From contig JAFBJY010001501.1 of the NCBI GenBank assembly GCA_016801885.1, forward strand, positions 1 through 64,000: a stretch of 64,000 nucleotides of DNA, written 5' to 3'. Positions 10,456-23,275 of the stretch are shown in pieces. The translations under genes and the position numbers were made by a program. This DNA is from Toxotes chatareus. Its lineage: Eukaryota > Chordata > Actinopteri > Toxotidae. Below the pieces are notes generated by a model, which worked only from the letters and a program-made list of their open reading frames with translations, had not been told where the DNA came from and did no database searches. Positions within the stretch are counted from its first letter, which is position 1, and each line of letters starts with the position of its first letter.

Positions 10456-11647
10456 CCATTGGGTTGCCTTCAATGCACGGTAATGCAATGCATGCTGCTG
10501 TTCAGGATCCTTGACACATCATAGCTCGTATGTTTTGTGTCCACAACTTTCTTTAATAACAGTTTTAAAGATTAGATAAAAATATGATTAGATACGGTAA
10601 AAGTGGACAGAATGAGTCCACTTTGCAAAAGGAAAATTAGGCAGATGAGATAAGTTGGTCATGAGTTTGGAGTGACAGCTTTGTTTATGTCAATGTTAAT
10701 CTTAATGGAGAAAGAAGGTCCACTCTCTACCTTCTGTGGGTTGTTGCAGTGAAGGACATGGTGAAGAGGCATTTCACCAGCATGTTGGTATGTCCATTGG
10801 TGTGTCTTCTTTCAGCAGGACATATGAAACAGTTTTGTATTGGTTTGTAAATGCGGAGATACTTCATTCAGAATTTTCAAATTTTTTGGTGGAATAAAGG
10901 TGCAGGGCTCTTGGTAACGCGCTTCAGTTGTTATTCTGTCATTTCCGTTGTTTTAGTTGGAATTTAGCTTTGTTCTAGTGCTGAATTGTTGTGCCTGCCT
11001 GGATTGGCGCTGTTTATGACATTAGTTGAGTACTGCATATATATTAGCTTTAGTTCAGACTGAAAGACCTGGGGTCAAAAGTGTGTCCTGAACCAAACAA
11101 ATATTATTACAAGAAGTGTCAAGAAAGGGTCATAGTTCTAGTATATCAGTCTGCAGAAACAGGAAAAGCTCATAATAGCTGCAGAACCTGCTGGATTTCC
11201 TGTACATGTGGGTGGTTCATTGATGGTAAAGCTGAGAGTGAAGAAATGCCATGTCTGCAGTGTGGTTTTTGAGTATGGGTGAACTGGCAGCCGCCCTGCA
11301 AGGATCAAGGGGGCGGAAGCAAATTGGCGCCCTGAAGCTGCAGGTCCCCCTGCTTGCTGAAAAAGGTGCCGTGTTCAGAAGCTGTGTGGAGGAGGAAAAG
11401 GGAGGGGGCGCTGGGGACAGTTCACCTGTGGTCTTTTCTCAATGAAATGGACAGTAAAATACTGTACAGATGAGTTTTCAAAGCTAAAGTCGAATTTGAG
11501 GTCCACCATGTTCTTTTAGGAATGCCTTACTGGCCTTGCTGTCATCAGTATCAATCACTCCAATAGGGGAGCAGGCTCATATGATGACATTATTGATGAT
11601 TTTGCATCAAGGAAGGCTGAAAGTCAGGTCAGTTTCAGTTTGTCGCT
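10456..11647. other. No gene recognised
   Basis: Several frames of 60-65 codons (11081-11272, 11251-11445) overlap one another without splice or promoter support. No family was recognised. Confidence 0.45.
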
Positions 11648-11872
11648 CTTAGTGGAATAGTGTTATAATTAGATTTCCTTTAGTGTGTTTTCATTTGCTA
11701 GATTGATTTGTGCCATTCAGAATATTTATTCTATATTTTATTCGTATATTATTCTTTATTTTATTGTTCTAAAATAATACAATTATATTGTTCTTATTTT
11801 AAATCATTGTTATTCTCTGCTGTTCTGTGTGATTATGTATATTTTTATTTATTTATTTGATTTCTAACTCAT
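11648..11872. repeat. Dispersed AT-rich repeat, copy 2
   Basis: Partner of 6995-7225. Confidence 0.6.
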
Positions 11873-12496
11873 TATACTTGAGTTGGCATGTTTTATTATA
11901 TTGTTATAATGTTGGCTGTTCATGGATTAGGTTAGGGTTAAAGTTTAGGTTAGGGTTAAGGGGTGCGCCAGAGGGGTCTCTTTACCAGGAGTAATCTAAT
12001 GAGAACCGCCACTGCATGTCTGTGAAGAATATGGAAAAACAATGCAAAATAGATGCAGTTTAGATAAAGTAAGGTTTAGTATGTTTGCCTGCGTAAAGGT
12101 AAATTATTTAGAAAGAGTTTGTGTTAAAATGTACTTACTGTTTTTCCAAGAGTAAGAACAGTCCACTTGGTGTGTAGGAACCCGCTGTAGGCGAAGTGTT
12201 CTAAGTGGCACATGCAATGTTGCTGACGCATCATGCATTAATACGCTTTAATTTTGCATTGGCAGTAAATACTCTCTCCATATTGGATCAAGGTAACATA
12301 TTTGATGCACAAGGCATCAAGGTACAATGTGACTTTTTTTCTCAGGGCTACCAGAAGGAAGGTTAAAGTTAAGGTTAAAGTATGAATGAGCGCATATGTG
12401 GTTTGTGAAAGAAATATGTTGTTTCTATTAATGTTAAGGGCAACCTGTATTACAGAGTATGCATCAATAAAAGTCATAAAAAAATGTATGGTATCA
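11873..12496. other. No gene recognised
   Basis: AT-rich, with GTTAGGGTTA-like repeats at 11928-11970 and 12359-12380 that are too short and irregular for telomeric DNA. Confidence 0.5.
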
Positions 12497-12563
12497 CCTG
12501 GCTTTGAACTCTTGATGCTCTAGTCATTCTGCAACCTGTTGAGCTATTACCCTGCTGGGATAC
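12497..12563 (-). repeat. tRNA-like SINE head
   Basis: On the minus strand the order is TAGCTCAACAGG (A-box-like), a seven-base loop ACTAGAG between ATG and CAT, then GAGTTCAAAGCC (B-box-like). The cloverleaf is incomplete, so this is a tRNA-derived repeat rather than a tRNA gene. A relative lies at 13503-13566. Confidence 0.4.
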
Positions 12564-13502
12564 ACAGGGCAATGTCTCTTTATATTCCCAATTACTGAAA
12601 CATAGTTGCCTTTAAGGCATTAGAATGTTTTAATAAGACTAATGTCAGAGTAAATAAAAAAGAATATGAAATGTAAGAGCTCATTTTATGTGGTTATGAA
12701 TGTGTGGAAAAATAAATTAGTATAAAGAGGAAGTTTGATGTGTGGCTGTAGTTTTGTGGGATTTTCTTGTTTTACGTGAGCTATTTGAGAGTGATGGTCA
12801 AAGGCAAACAATAGAATGTAAGCTGTGCAGACAGTGGCCTTATGGGGTACTGTGATTTGACCAAGTGGTGATATAAATGGAATTGAGGTACTGTGATGTT
12901 GTGTGTTATGTCTGGAGTTTTGTTTTAGCTAAGCACTTTTGATAGGGACAATTCAGCCAGGTGTGTCTGTTATCTGTCAGGCCTTTCAGTGTGTCGCTGA
13001 GCTGTTTGTCAGGGGATGGCAAAGTTATACAAAATGGAAATGAATGTAATCCAGATGGTCGCCAGTGGATGTACTGAGAGCTGTAAAGTGGTGATATGCA
13101 TCTGATTCTGTTTAACCTAGGGATGTGGATCCAAGATGTCAGCAATGTTGTTGTAAGTGCAGGGAATTTAGGGTAAAGAGAGTTCATTCATGTTAGTATA
13201 AAAGTTTGTATTTTATTATATTGTGAGCGGATATGTGGAAACAAAATGTTTTCTTAGTAAGTAAGAAAATGTCATTCTTACCAATTTTACTATAACACAT
13301 AGTTTTCCATTAAATCTTAATAGGATGAGTATGTCCCACATACAGAGCATGCATGCATTAAAATGTCATATGTTTATTGTATATGTGTTCATATAGGCAC
13401 ATAAAGAAAAAATGCAACAACTAGTGATACAACTAAGTAATAAATAGAGATAATGTATCATAATTGGGAGTGCATGCTAATAAAGAAAGTAAGGCATCCC
13501 CT
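12564..13502. other. No gene recognised
   Basis: AT/TG-rich sequence. The minus-strand frame at 12906-13187 has no recognisable domain and no splice support. Confidence 0.45.
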
Positions 13503-13566
13503 GGGACTGAACTCTCAGTCTAGTATGTCGGGCAATCATTGCTTTCAGTAATCTCCTGCTGTCCTC
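13503..13566 (-). repeat. tRNA-like SINE head, second copy
   Basis: Minus-strand sequence shares the ACTAGAC loop, GAGAGTTCAGTCCC B-box-like block and CCAGG end with 12497-12563. Both are preceded on the plus strand by a short AT-rich stretch with AATAAAG/AATAAAA. Confidence 0.35.
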
Positions 13567-15277
13567 TTTGGACCATTAGCTGGGGAGATACAGCCAGATT
13601 TCAGCTCACGCAAGTTCTTTGCTATTTTGGCAAAGTGGTTGTATTAAATGTAAGCTATGAATTTGGATTGGCTGCGTCTTTTGTTGCTGATAGCAAGCTG
13701 CTTTTGTGTTCATTTGTTTTTATGTTATTTATTGTGTCAAGGGTTTGAGTTGGTATGGTTAGGGCTAGATTAGGGTTAGAGGCCTTTGAGTAAGTTGTTT
13801 GGGTGTCCGTCTTTTTCATTTTTAGTGGTTTTAAAATCAGTGTCTTTTTGCTTTTTATCAGTATTTTCTTGAAGAATTCGCTACGAGATTTATTTGTTTC
13901 TCTTATTTCTATGATTTTAATTAAGTTAGATAAATGCAGTAGGCCTACATAGACTGATTCATCTTAACCTCTGCAGTTAACGCTACGAGATTCACTGAGA
14001 GTATTCTTGGCTATGTGTTTCATTATGTGTGTGTCTGAGTGTCTGTTCATTGTATGTCTGTGCATGCATGAGTGAGTAAAGTGAATTTTTGTTTATTTTC
14101 TTATTTTCTGTTGCTGTTTATGAAGTTCGGAGAGGATAAATGGTGGATGCATTGATCGCCTATTTCCATTTTTTGTTAAACTCATGCAGATGTGTTTGAA
14201 AGCGTGTGAGTGGGGGTGAAGTAATCTTGTTTTGTGTGCTCTCAGTGTCTGTTCAAGCTTGTGTAACCAGCGTGTGTGGAGTGAATGGGGTAAAATAGGC
14301 ATGAAGCACATGTTTTGTGTAACTTCAAGTAGTAGCTTACTGCAAACTCACAAGTGTGCGAAGCCACAATGAGTCTTGGCTTGTGTGTTTGTGGTTAGTT
14401 TTGCCATATTCAGCTTGAGGGGCATGATTGTCTTGTTGTTTCAAAGATGTGGGGCTTATTACCATGTTGCATTTTTTTTTTTTGTCAGGCAGTTTATTTC
14501 CCAAAACAGAGCAAAGGCAGTGATAGTGGGATATGTGTTCTGCACTTTTCATGGCTGCTCAGTGCGCTCTCTTCTGGTGGTCGCGTTTTGGAGAGTTATG
14601 CTTGAGCTCAGCTTGTGTGTGTGACATGATGTCTCAGCACTATTTCGTGTTTGTGCTTTATTAGGTGCATTTGGTTTGTACAAGCACAAGTTCATTGATC
14701 TTTAGTAATGTTACTTAACGTGAAACTGTCTAAAATAGGATATTTTTGTGTTGCCATGTAATTTAATGTTTAACTGCTTAAATAGTGAACATAACCATTT
14801 TCTCTTAAGATAATGTGGCATTGTTCGTTCAATCTTTTGTCACAAGATCCCTTGCTCACTCACTGAAGACTGAAGTTGCTGTCCCTCACCAGTGTGGTTT
14901 GTGTGTCTGTGTGTTTGTGAGTGTTGGGGAAATAATATTGCAGTGAAGCAAATAGTAGCTTGACACCTTTAGTTACATCCTGAAATAATGCTATTAACTA
15001 TAATAACATAAATAAACATTTTTTAGATTTGAATGGGAGCATAACAGGAGTAAGGTATTATAAAGGATAAATGGCAACTTTGAATCATTTTCAGCAGTGA
15101 TGGTATATATGTGTTCTGTACTTTTTTCCTGGCATTGACAATGTGAATGTGGATGTCTTTTGTGGTTTTAATGTTTTTGAAACAGTTTATCCATTTTCTC
15201 TCAGATGCCCTATGGTAAAAGTTTTGATGCCTGTGGCAAAGTGAGGACGATGATGGAAAACCTTGCCAAGAGGCTGG
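13567..15277. other. TG-rich region without recognised gene
   Basis: Long TG- and T-rich sequence with many short frames on both strands and no coding signature that I trust. Confidence 0.5.
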
Positions 15278-15743
15278 TGTCACATCCAGCTCTTTGAATC
15301 ATGTCCTGTTTGTTCCTTTTGATATCTGTTTAGTTAGTTTCCTGTTTTACTTTTGAAATCACTAACCTCCTTTTTCTTTTGTAAATTCACTTCCTGTCCT
15401 CCTTGTTTCTCGCCTTTGTGATTACCTGTCCCGCCTTAATGTGTTGCACCTGTGTCTAACGTTTCCCTGCTCTCCTAGTGTATTTAAGTCTTGGTCTCCC
15501 CTTTCTCTGCCAGATGGTCTTTGTCTGTTTAGTTGAGCGCTCCAGCATTTATTCCTTGTGTGTTCTGACCTAGTTTTTACTCCTTGTGGTTTTTGTGTCT
15601 TTGCCTTATTTATTTTGATACCTCTGCCTGATTTTTGGACTCCTTTCTGTGTACTGACTTTGTTTGGATTAAAGACCAGCTTTTGCCTGTTCCTGCATTG
15701 TAGCCATGTTTTTGAGTCCCTTTCTGAGCTTGTTTCCTTGTCA
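15278..15743 (+). mobile_element. Solo LTR with 5-bp target duplication
   Basis: Begins TGTCACATCC and ends TTCCTTGTCA, and is flanked on both sides by GCTGG (15273-15277 and 15744-15748). Inside are a TATA-like box (GTGTATTTAAGTC near 15479) and an ATTAAA poly(A) signal near 15668, in the right order. No internal retroelement genes are adjacent, so it is a solo LTR left by recombination. A Gypsy-type element fits a 5-bp duplication, but the class is inferred. Open frames across it (15422-15757 minus, 15558-15824 plus) are incidental. Confidence 0.8.
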
Positions 15744-15748
15744 GCTGG

Positions 15749-18239
15749 ATTATTCATTCCGGTGGAGGCTACAGCAGGTATGTTTTCAAATCATGTTTAC
15801 TTTGCAGTTGAACAACTTATTTAATGTATTGTTCATCACATTGTTTGTTAAGCCACTGACTGGGGGTACTTTTGATGTCCTAATCCTGCTTTATGCGCTG
15901 TTAGCACAGGTCGGGGTAATGGCCCGTCATTACCGTGGTGCAGAAGTGGCTGGTCTCATCAATGACTCAAGGCCAGCACAGGTTAGGATCTTAGACAGTC
16001 TCCCAGCAGGTATCAGAGTTGAAAATCGTGGCTGTATTTCAATGAAATTGTTAGTTTATGTTATGTGGTAATGTAGTCTGACATCAAATGTCTAATTTTT
16101 TATTGCAGTTGTTCTGCTTGTCGGGGACTAAGACCAAGCTATTGCAGACGGCTTTGTGGAGATGCCTGGCACCATGAATGTTTTGCGTCATGTCGACAGC
16201 TGCTGATTTGAGGATTGAGGTGATGAATGCTGTTCTGATGCTTATCACCTGATGCAGTGTGTCTGTTGGCACCAAGCAACAACTCACAGCCTGTACAACT
16301 GTAGATGAGTCCTCTGCAGACATCGCCAGGCTTTGCACACTGTGTGCAGCCGGCGGGAAAAGGTATAAAAAAGGTCAGTGAATTGAAGTTGTAGGTGGGT
16401 CAGAGAGTGTAGACCAGTCTTTCTTAATGATTGGACTTCAGGTGTGTGATAATTTCCCTCGATTGAATGTTCCTGTGGATTCGCAAGAGCTGCTGCAGCA
16501 GGAATATCACCATGTAGCAGTGTCTATAAGCATGTTTTTTGATTCAGGAATGTACAAATGTAACTGTTAAACATTAACTGTTTTAATAAAAGACAATTTC
16601 TTTTTTGTAATTTCTGTAATTTGTATAGGTGTGTCGTATTGGTCACCTGCTCAGGACTTTTTGAGGAACAGTAAGTAAGAGAGAGAGAGAGAGATCAAAT
16701 TATTTATATATAATTTATATATATAATTTGACAAATGCTAAATGTATTTTATTAACAGGTACATTAAGTGATGATCATGGATGGCACTCTTTGTGGATAA
16801 TATCTTTCAGGCTACTTATAAGGTCAGTATATAAATGCATAAAGGACTTCTGAAATCTAAATGCGGAGAGTTTGTTGTTTCATATACATTCATTCATATA
16901 TACAATGTTGTATTTATTATTGTTTATTTCTTTGATATTAATAGCTTCTGGAGAAGAGGTTGTTTTTTTTTTGGTTAAAAATGTTTAAATATTCATAAAA
17001 ATAACTATTAATGCCAAAATGTGTAATACAATTTAATGGAAGTGACATTAGAATACTATAATAGAAATACGTGATATTTTACAGTATAAAACTTCAGAAT
17101 AATAATTGTTTACATAAAAAAGAAATTGTTCATCTTTCTGTGTGTGTGTGTGCGCCAAAGGTGTGGAAAATGCCAAGTGGAGCCTACAAAACCTCTCCAT
17201 CAAGAAAGGGAGGGCATACAAGGTATGGTAACACAACGTACCATACTACAAACATAGGCATGGTGATGCCTTTGAAATTTTGTTGGCCAAATAGCCTCAG
17301 TACTTGCATGATATAGTCTATTTTATGGCTTGTATTTACATATGGTGCCTTGCCTCTGTGTTGCTAGGTGACTCCAACACGCCCTGGACATGTCAGCATG
17401 TGTCAGACCACCGGATGTTCAGCAGCAGCAGGAGGAGGAGAAAGAAGAGGTGTCAGCACGTGGTCATGCAAGAAGATGCAGATATTCATCAGGGAACATT
17501 TCATCAGGGACATTTCGCTTTGTGTATGAAGGAGGCTGCATGGCAACTGCTTATATGGGGATGACTTACACATACCAAGTGCAGTATGTTGACACACATT
17601 CTACACCTTCACATACATATTCCAAGTGTAATGAATGTATGATGTCAAAGTTAGGCTCCCTCTGGCTCCAGATTTGCCTAAAAGAGTGGAAGGCGTTGGA
17701 GTGTTTAGAGTGAACGCTGCCTGTGGAGAGGTTGGTGTAACTGGATGAATCTTCATTGAACAGGGAATATATTGCAGTTTAGAGATGGTTTGAGAAAACA
17801 TGTGTCCAACATATGAAATATGCCTTTGTCACACTATTATAAAATCTATGGCATCGCAGTTATTAAAACACAGGACAGTATATTTCTGATTCCTTTATGC
17901 ATGCAATGGGCATGTCTGATGCAGATGGTACCAGTGTTGTAATGTATTTGCACGCTCAGTTGATAGCATACAGATGCTAGAAGCTCAACACAGAAGGTTC
18001 TTCAAAGCAGCTTGAAATTGCTGGTTCTTTTCTATTTGGTCAGTGTGGCAATACTGACAATTCTACCTCAGTAGGAAACATAAGCAACTGTGTTGATTGT
18101 GCAGCAAAGAAAAGGAACTGTGATCCTGATGTCATGTTTAGCAGATGTGCAACACCAAGTTTGCAGTGTCGTCCTATAGCATAAATGTTGCCCAGCAAGT
18201 GTGTGTCAAGTTGAATGTGGTGAATCAGAAGGTATATGC
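15749..18239. other. Region without recognised gene
   Basis: Contains a GA microsatellite at 16677-16695, AT-rich palindromic sequence at 16700-16735, and overlapping unrecognised frames at 17304-17713. One of these, at 17390-17713, has an acidic Gln/Glu-rich start. No splice structure connects them to a gene. Confidence 0.45.
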
Positions 18240-19262
18240 AGTGGTTACACCCATTTCACTGTCAATCTGGTGTGTCGCTATGTCAATGCCCAAACAGGTG
18301 CACATACTCAGCACATAGAGAGGCCTGAGAACGATTAAGGAAAATGTGCTGCACCAGGGCAATCAGACAGAGGAGTTACTGGTAGACCATCTCAGAGTCA
18401 TTGAATGGCATGAGTGGTTTACCGTAAGCATCAAAGAATAATGCTAGGGAAGATTACTCCATGACATTACAGATGTATGGACAAATGCCTTCTTGAAATT
18501 CTATCCAGTGTTTAGCACAAAAGTGCCAAAATCCGAGCTGTTTGTATGCTGTCAGTATGATGGGATGTACTGATGTCAGTATGTTTGTTTCTGCATTAAA
18601 CACAATGTTCAAATACTCATCTGTGGTGTTTCTTTTGTTACCAGTACACAGAAAGCCTTCCGTGGGTGAAACAAGGTTGCGCTTACAAAAGTTTTAGATA
18701 TTTTAGGTATCACATCAAATTCTGTAATTTGAACTGTTCCACCTATTTGCTGTCTTCTATTAAGGTTTCACTAGTATTAAGATGGTTAACTATTATTAAC
18801 AACCTTACCTGTAAAGTGGTGAGTTAATATATTAGTTAAGTATTAGTTATTAGCTTATGTATATTATTAGACGTTATTTCTAGTGCTGCAACTATTCCTA
18901 TTTACTAACAGTCAATACATGAGAATAGTTGCAAATTTTAGAATAATGTCCCAATGACGTATATAAACTATTAACTGATTCTCAAATAAAATCAGTTAGC
19001 ACATTATTTACTAATAGCTGTTCGTGGTCTATTAGTACTCTATAAAGGTATACTTATAAACCATTAACATACAGTTAAATAGTCATTTATAACTTGTTAA
19101 CTAACAGCTTTAAGTTATCTATTGGCTAGCTATAAAGCACAGTTATAATCCTTAACAAACTGTTATTCGTTATTTAATATAACTTTATAAGTCATTAACT
19201 AACAGTTTATTAATGCTCTATTAACTAGTTACAATGATAGTTATTATAAAGTGTTACCCATA
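18240..19262 (+). mobile_element. Merlin copy, 3' fragment
   Basis: Starts abruptly inside the last transposase exon (equivalent of 28500) and runs through the right terminal repeat to AAAGTGTTACC at about 19262, then the same CATATTTCAT flank as the copy ending at 4002. It shares with that copy the altered GCACCAGGGCAA block, confirming that both descend from one insertion by segmental duplication. Confidence 0.85.
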
Positions 19263-19595
19263 TTTCATAAAAACACAGAGTTTGATGAACATGCATATAT
19301 GAATGCCCCTTTGTCAACTTTGGCTGTCATCCTAAGGACAACCAGACCAAACCAACAGATAACCAAACAACCTACCATCACTACATATGGACATTTATGT
19401 ATATATATGATGGGCTATTCTATAATATAACAGGCCAAGAAACGGTTCAAAAAGACAGACCCAATAGTAAGCTTGAATAGTTTTATAATGGATAATCAAC
19501 ATAGGTGTGTGTAGCCCTCTCCCCCAGCCAACATGCTGCCTAATGAACCCTGTTATAATTGTCGGGTAACCTTACCAAATATCTCCCACACTCAC

Positions 19596-20007
19596 CTGTT
19601 TCTTCCATTAAGCCGACTGTTTTTCTGGAACTTCTCGCGCTTCCTCAAAAAGTCACTTAAATCCGACATGTTGAGGGAAACGCCTGGCTCTCCTCCTGTA
19701 TCTCTCTCTGCCTTACAGGTACCCATAGTTCTGAGATTAAAGTCAGAATTTGAGAAAAAGTCAGAAAATATTTTTAGTGGCCCTCAATCTCTTCCATCAG
19801 CTTGCTTAGAGCATTGAAACTAAGTAACTGAAGACATACGGTTAACTTGAAACCTTTCACCACAGATGAGGCATAATGCATAAAAAACCTAGAGACCTTT
19901 ACTAAATAAAAGTCGATAAATCTTCCAGTTGCAGCAACTTACCTGCTTTGACAGAGACAGAAGCTTTTCCTCGCTTTCAACGTGCTTGTGTCACACGGAA
20001 AGCACGC
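19596..20007 (-). CDS. First exons of an unrecognised minus-strand gene, copy 2
   Basis: Identical to the exon pair at 4334-4745: untranslated exon 19943 to about 20007 with GTAAGT donor, and coding exon 19596-19695 with ATG at 19667-19669 and GTGAGT donor. Further exons would lie to the left of the Merlin fragment; none was recognised between 15749 and 18239. This copy may therefore be cut off from the rest of its gene. Confidence 0.45.
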
Positions 20008-20191
20008 CTTCACGGGAAATGCGCATGTCACATAGTTAAGTCCTGCCACCTGCGTCGGGTATAGGTGTCAGGTTGTGAGGACGGCTCATCAATTATACTT
20101 TGTCAGGCTGGATGCCTTTAATTACTTTTATTCACTAAAAGTTTTATTTAACCAAGTGTAATGAGCAGAGTCAGCAGCAAGCACACATCAG

Positions 20192-20381
20192 TTAAGATCA
20201 CTTTATTTAAGCTATATTAGCAATTACATTTACAGTGTTCATACTTCACGCCTTGCTCAATATTCAGAACTCTAGTCTCAGTCTTTGCTCCAGCAGCTTC
20301 ATTAACTCGTCATTCCAAAAGCCTGCACCTCCTTTGGTTGCTTCTCTTTCAATTTTCGCCACAAATCCATCACTGGAATCA
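20192..20381 (-). CDS. Last exon of an unrecognised minus-strand gene, copy 2
   Basis: Identical to 4930-5119: stop at 20264-20266, poly(A) signal at 20202-20207, about 38 codons open. Upstream sequence to the right differs between the duplicates, so at least one copy is probably not part of a working gene. Confidence 0.35.
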
Positions 20382-20769
20382 CTACAACAGACTCTCTAAA
20401 ACTCAGCTCTCATCACCATTCTCTTCTTTAAGAATACATTATAAACCATAATCCAACATCCTTGTACTTGTTTTAGTCATTTACTGTTAAACCACTGTAT
20501 ATAAAAGTAATATTACACTGTCATTTTGATTTATATGTATTGAATTTGTACTGTGATCCTTTTGTCTTATCTACTGGATTGTATCTGTGGCCATAAAGTT
20601 ACTTCGTAAAATAGAGAATCTGTTCTCAATGGATTTTACTTGACAACATAGTAAGTTGAATTATAAAATCACTGTGTGTGCTATTGTATATATGTGTTGG
20701 GTGTCACCACTTGTGGCTATTCATCAGTTTATTCCATTCTTCATACACTTTTCTGTTGATATTGATGAC

Positions 20770-21370
20770 ATTAATACAATGTTGTTTGAAGAGAATTTTT
20801 TCTTGAATGTGCAATAAAGGTATTTACAGTTTCTGTTGCTCTGTTGAGTTTGATGGTGCTTTTTCATACCTTATCTCGGTTTGGACTTCTATTAAATCCA
20901 TCCAAGAACAAATTATAGAGGTTTTTCCCATAATTTGTAATTAATTACAAGTCCATTTCTATTAGCTTTAATCAGTTATGCTAAATAGAAATGCGATTTA
21001 ATGTTGTTGTTCATATTGGTCGTTGGCTTTCCTCATGTCTTTGTTCTTGTATCAATTTTAATGATAATTGAAAACATTAATTCAACAAAGACCCATGATT
21101 CATTATGAGCTTTATAGTAAATCTGGAAAAATTCCTGCTGAGTAGTTCATAGAAAAATGAACTCAGTGCCATTACTGTTGGGGGTTGCAGGTTTATTTGA
21201 AATTCAATATAACTGTGACCACAAAGGAATAAGGTACATTAAATATGTGTTCATTTGCTGTTAACCAGTTGGGAAAAAAATAAAACTTATATTGACAGTT
21301 GATACAATTGTTGAAATGAATACAGTTTTTAATGTGCAAAGGTATTTATGAAGCTTTTGCTCTGGCTTGT
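20770..21370 (+). repeat. Tandemly repeated 3'-end block, copy 2
   Basis: Counterpart of 5385-6110, with AATAAAGG plus T/G tract near 20815 and a damaged second block near 21340 where the AATAAA itself is lost. The stretch at about 21075-21320 is identical to 5815-6060. Confidence 0.45.
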
Positions 21371-21758
21371 TGATGGTTTTTTCAGAACTTATCTTCATTC
21401 TTGTTGGCACAGATGGTTCAGTTTCAGTGTCACATTTGAATAAGACCTAAGGAAAAAACATTTTAGCTGAGACATGTGATCACAATGAATCCATAGCATC
21501 TGTCAGGACAGGTGCATGAATGTGATTTAGCTGTGGATGATCATGTATGAACCCACAGTATTAAATGAAGTCATACATGACAAAATGTTCAAATCAAAGT
21601 GTAGACCCGCATGATCATTTTTATTCTTTCCATCAAATTTTGGAATGCTTTTTCTTTGGAATTTTCCAACAATCTGACTGATGTATCAGAATTCCCTACA
21701 CTTGCTGGATTTTCACTGAATAGTTTGTAGAGTTTAATCAGAATGTAACAGTGCTAAA

Positions 21759-21893
21759 GCATCCAGTGAGCAGCAGCTCAGAGGAGGTGTGGTCATGACG
21801 TCACCATCTCACCTGCCTTGATTCCCAGGCAACGGTTTGACGTCACCACGGGCGGCAGCTGATGATATAAAATGAGGAGAGTCTCTAGTATAG
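21759..21893 (+). promoter_or_regulatory. Promoter with two CRE sites and TATA box, copy 2
   Basis: TGACGTCA at 21796-21803 and 21838-21845 and TATAAAA at 21866-21872, identical to copy 1. Here the downstream sequence leads within 550 bp to an exon with ATG and donor (22444-22500), so this copy may still drive a transcript. Confidence 0.6.
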
Positions 21894-22443
21894 CACCCGT
21901 CAATTGGGAAAAGTGAGGTGCTTTTCTCCGTTCTTCCATGTTCCTTGTCCTCCCCTCTGTAGAATGTTTGAAGGTCTGCATCTACAGAAAGTATCACACA
22001 CCTGCGTGCTAACTCAGTTTCAGATCAATAGATCTGGCTATGGTGTGCAAAAAAACCCCCAAAATGCTGTTTTCTCTACCTTAGGTCTTTAAAATGCTTA
22101 TTGGGTCTGTTGTTTTTCAGGTGTATCAAAAAAAAAAACAAAACAAAGAAAGTTAGCAGAAGCGGTGTTTTGGGACATCGGATACATCTGTCGGAGTGTG
22201 CGGACCCGAAGCAGTGGGGAAGGACAGAGTTCACCACTCCGACCGCTCGTCCGTTTAAAACCGCCTGAGACTCCGTCGTAGTATGCGGCATCGACAACAG
22301 CCCGATCTCGGTTGGGGCGGTCCTCAAAAATATCTAGCTTGAAGTTCTGGAAAGAGAGGACGCTCCTGCTGTAACGGTTAAGTCTGTGGCTTTGTTTTGT
22401 TTTTGTTTTTTTCCTAAAAACAAAACCAGAAAAAAACTTCTTC

Positions 22444-23275
22444 ATGGAAGACTGTATAGGAAGTGAGGTCAAGCAAAGGGTGTACCAGTCAGAATCATCG
22501 GTGAGTAGGAGTACTGTGTAACTTAGAATGAGAATGCCATTAAAGAGTAATTTCCTCGTATATATTTATTTTGAAAAGTAAATGAACAAATAAGCGATGG
22601 TAAGCAGGAATGTACGTTTATATTTAGTTGTAATTATTCAATTTTTGTGTGTGTGTGTTTTCACAGAACTTCAACCTGCCCATCTTAAGGATTCACCTCC
22701 TGAAAACACTTCCCGCCAGTGAGCGATAGCGCTGATGTTCTGGATGTAATGAGTAAGTCTCTTTCTTGTTTTAACAGAAATAAAATTGTAGATCTAAAAA
22801 TACTTTACCAGTCTTTGAACAAAGAGGAGTCTTGAAGTAAACATTTTAAAATAAATATTATTTGTGCTATGTTTAGAGTCTCAACCTGCCAGTCCAGCCT
22901 AAACAGCAGCTCTCAGGTGATGCATCAGACAAGCAGCTGAAGACCTGGGAGCCCATACGATTTAAAAGCGGATTTCAACCTCACGGTTTCGATTCCTCTT
23001 CCACCATTCACGGTGTTGGAGGCCTCGGACAGTGGTGAATATCAATATCAAAATCTCTGCATTCCACTGCCACTCTGTGTTCTAAAAAGAGAAATGGACG
23101 AAGAGTTCATAACAGTTCCTGATGAGTTAGAAGAAATCGTAGAAGAATTGAATAACCTTCCACCTGTTTTTCCTGTTGAAATAAATGATCAAAATTCTGG
23201 TGCAGAGAATTACTTTTGCCCTTTAGAAAATGCTCTAACATCGGTAACACTTTATAATAACTATCCATTGTAACT
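22444..23275 (+). CDS. Broken host gene interrupted by the Merlin element
   Basis: Exon-like pieces lie on the plus strand. An ATG exon at 22444-22500 (MEDCIGSEVKQRVYQSESS) has donor GTGAGT. A piece from 22667 follows acceptor TTTTCACAG and ends near 22752 at GTAAGT. A piece from 22877 follows acceptor TTTAG. Within the last piece the frame from 23013 to 23273 is acidic (EEFITVPDELEEIVEELNN) and ends in codons contributed by the Merlin terminus at 23243. Frames of the pieces do not join cleanly, so there is a frameshift or the exon limits differ. Beyond the transposon at 29524 the same frame would continue 14 codons to a stop. No domain recognised; an Ig reading of DSGEYQYQ was rejected. Confidence 0.4.

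Larger units (their letters stand above)
18240..21893. repeat. Segmental duplication, copy 2
   Basis: Direct duplicate of 3005-6640 at an offset of about 15.26 kb. The left boundary falls inside the Merlin transposase exon and the right boundary just after the TATA box, at GAGAGTCTCT. Confidence 0.9.

Noticed and set aside
11928..11970. TTAGGG-like motifs as interstitial telomere
   Set aside because: Only a few irregular units; the short CCCTAA pair near 38417 is likewise too small.
15422..15824. ORFs of 88-121 codons on both strands
   Set aside because: They lie across a solo LTR with target duplication and have no domain or splice support.
23013..23273. DSGEYQYQ as part of an immunoglobulin V domain
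   Set aside because: No paired cysteines or conserved Trp around it, and the following sequence is acidic and not Ig-like.
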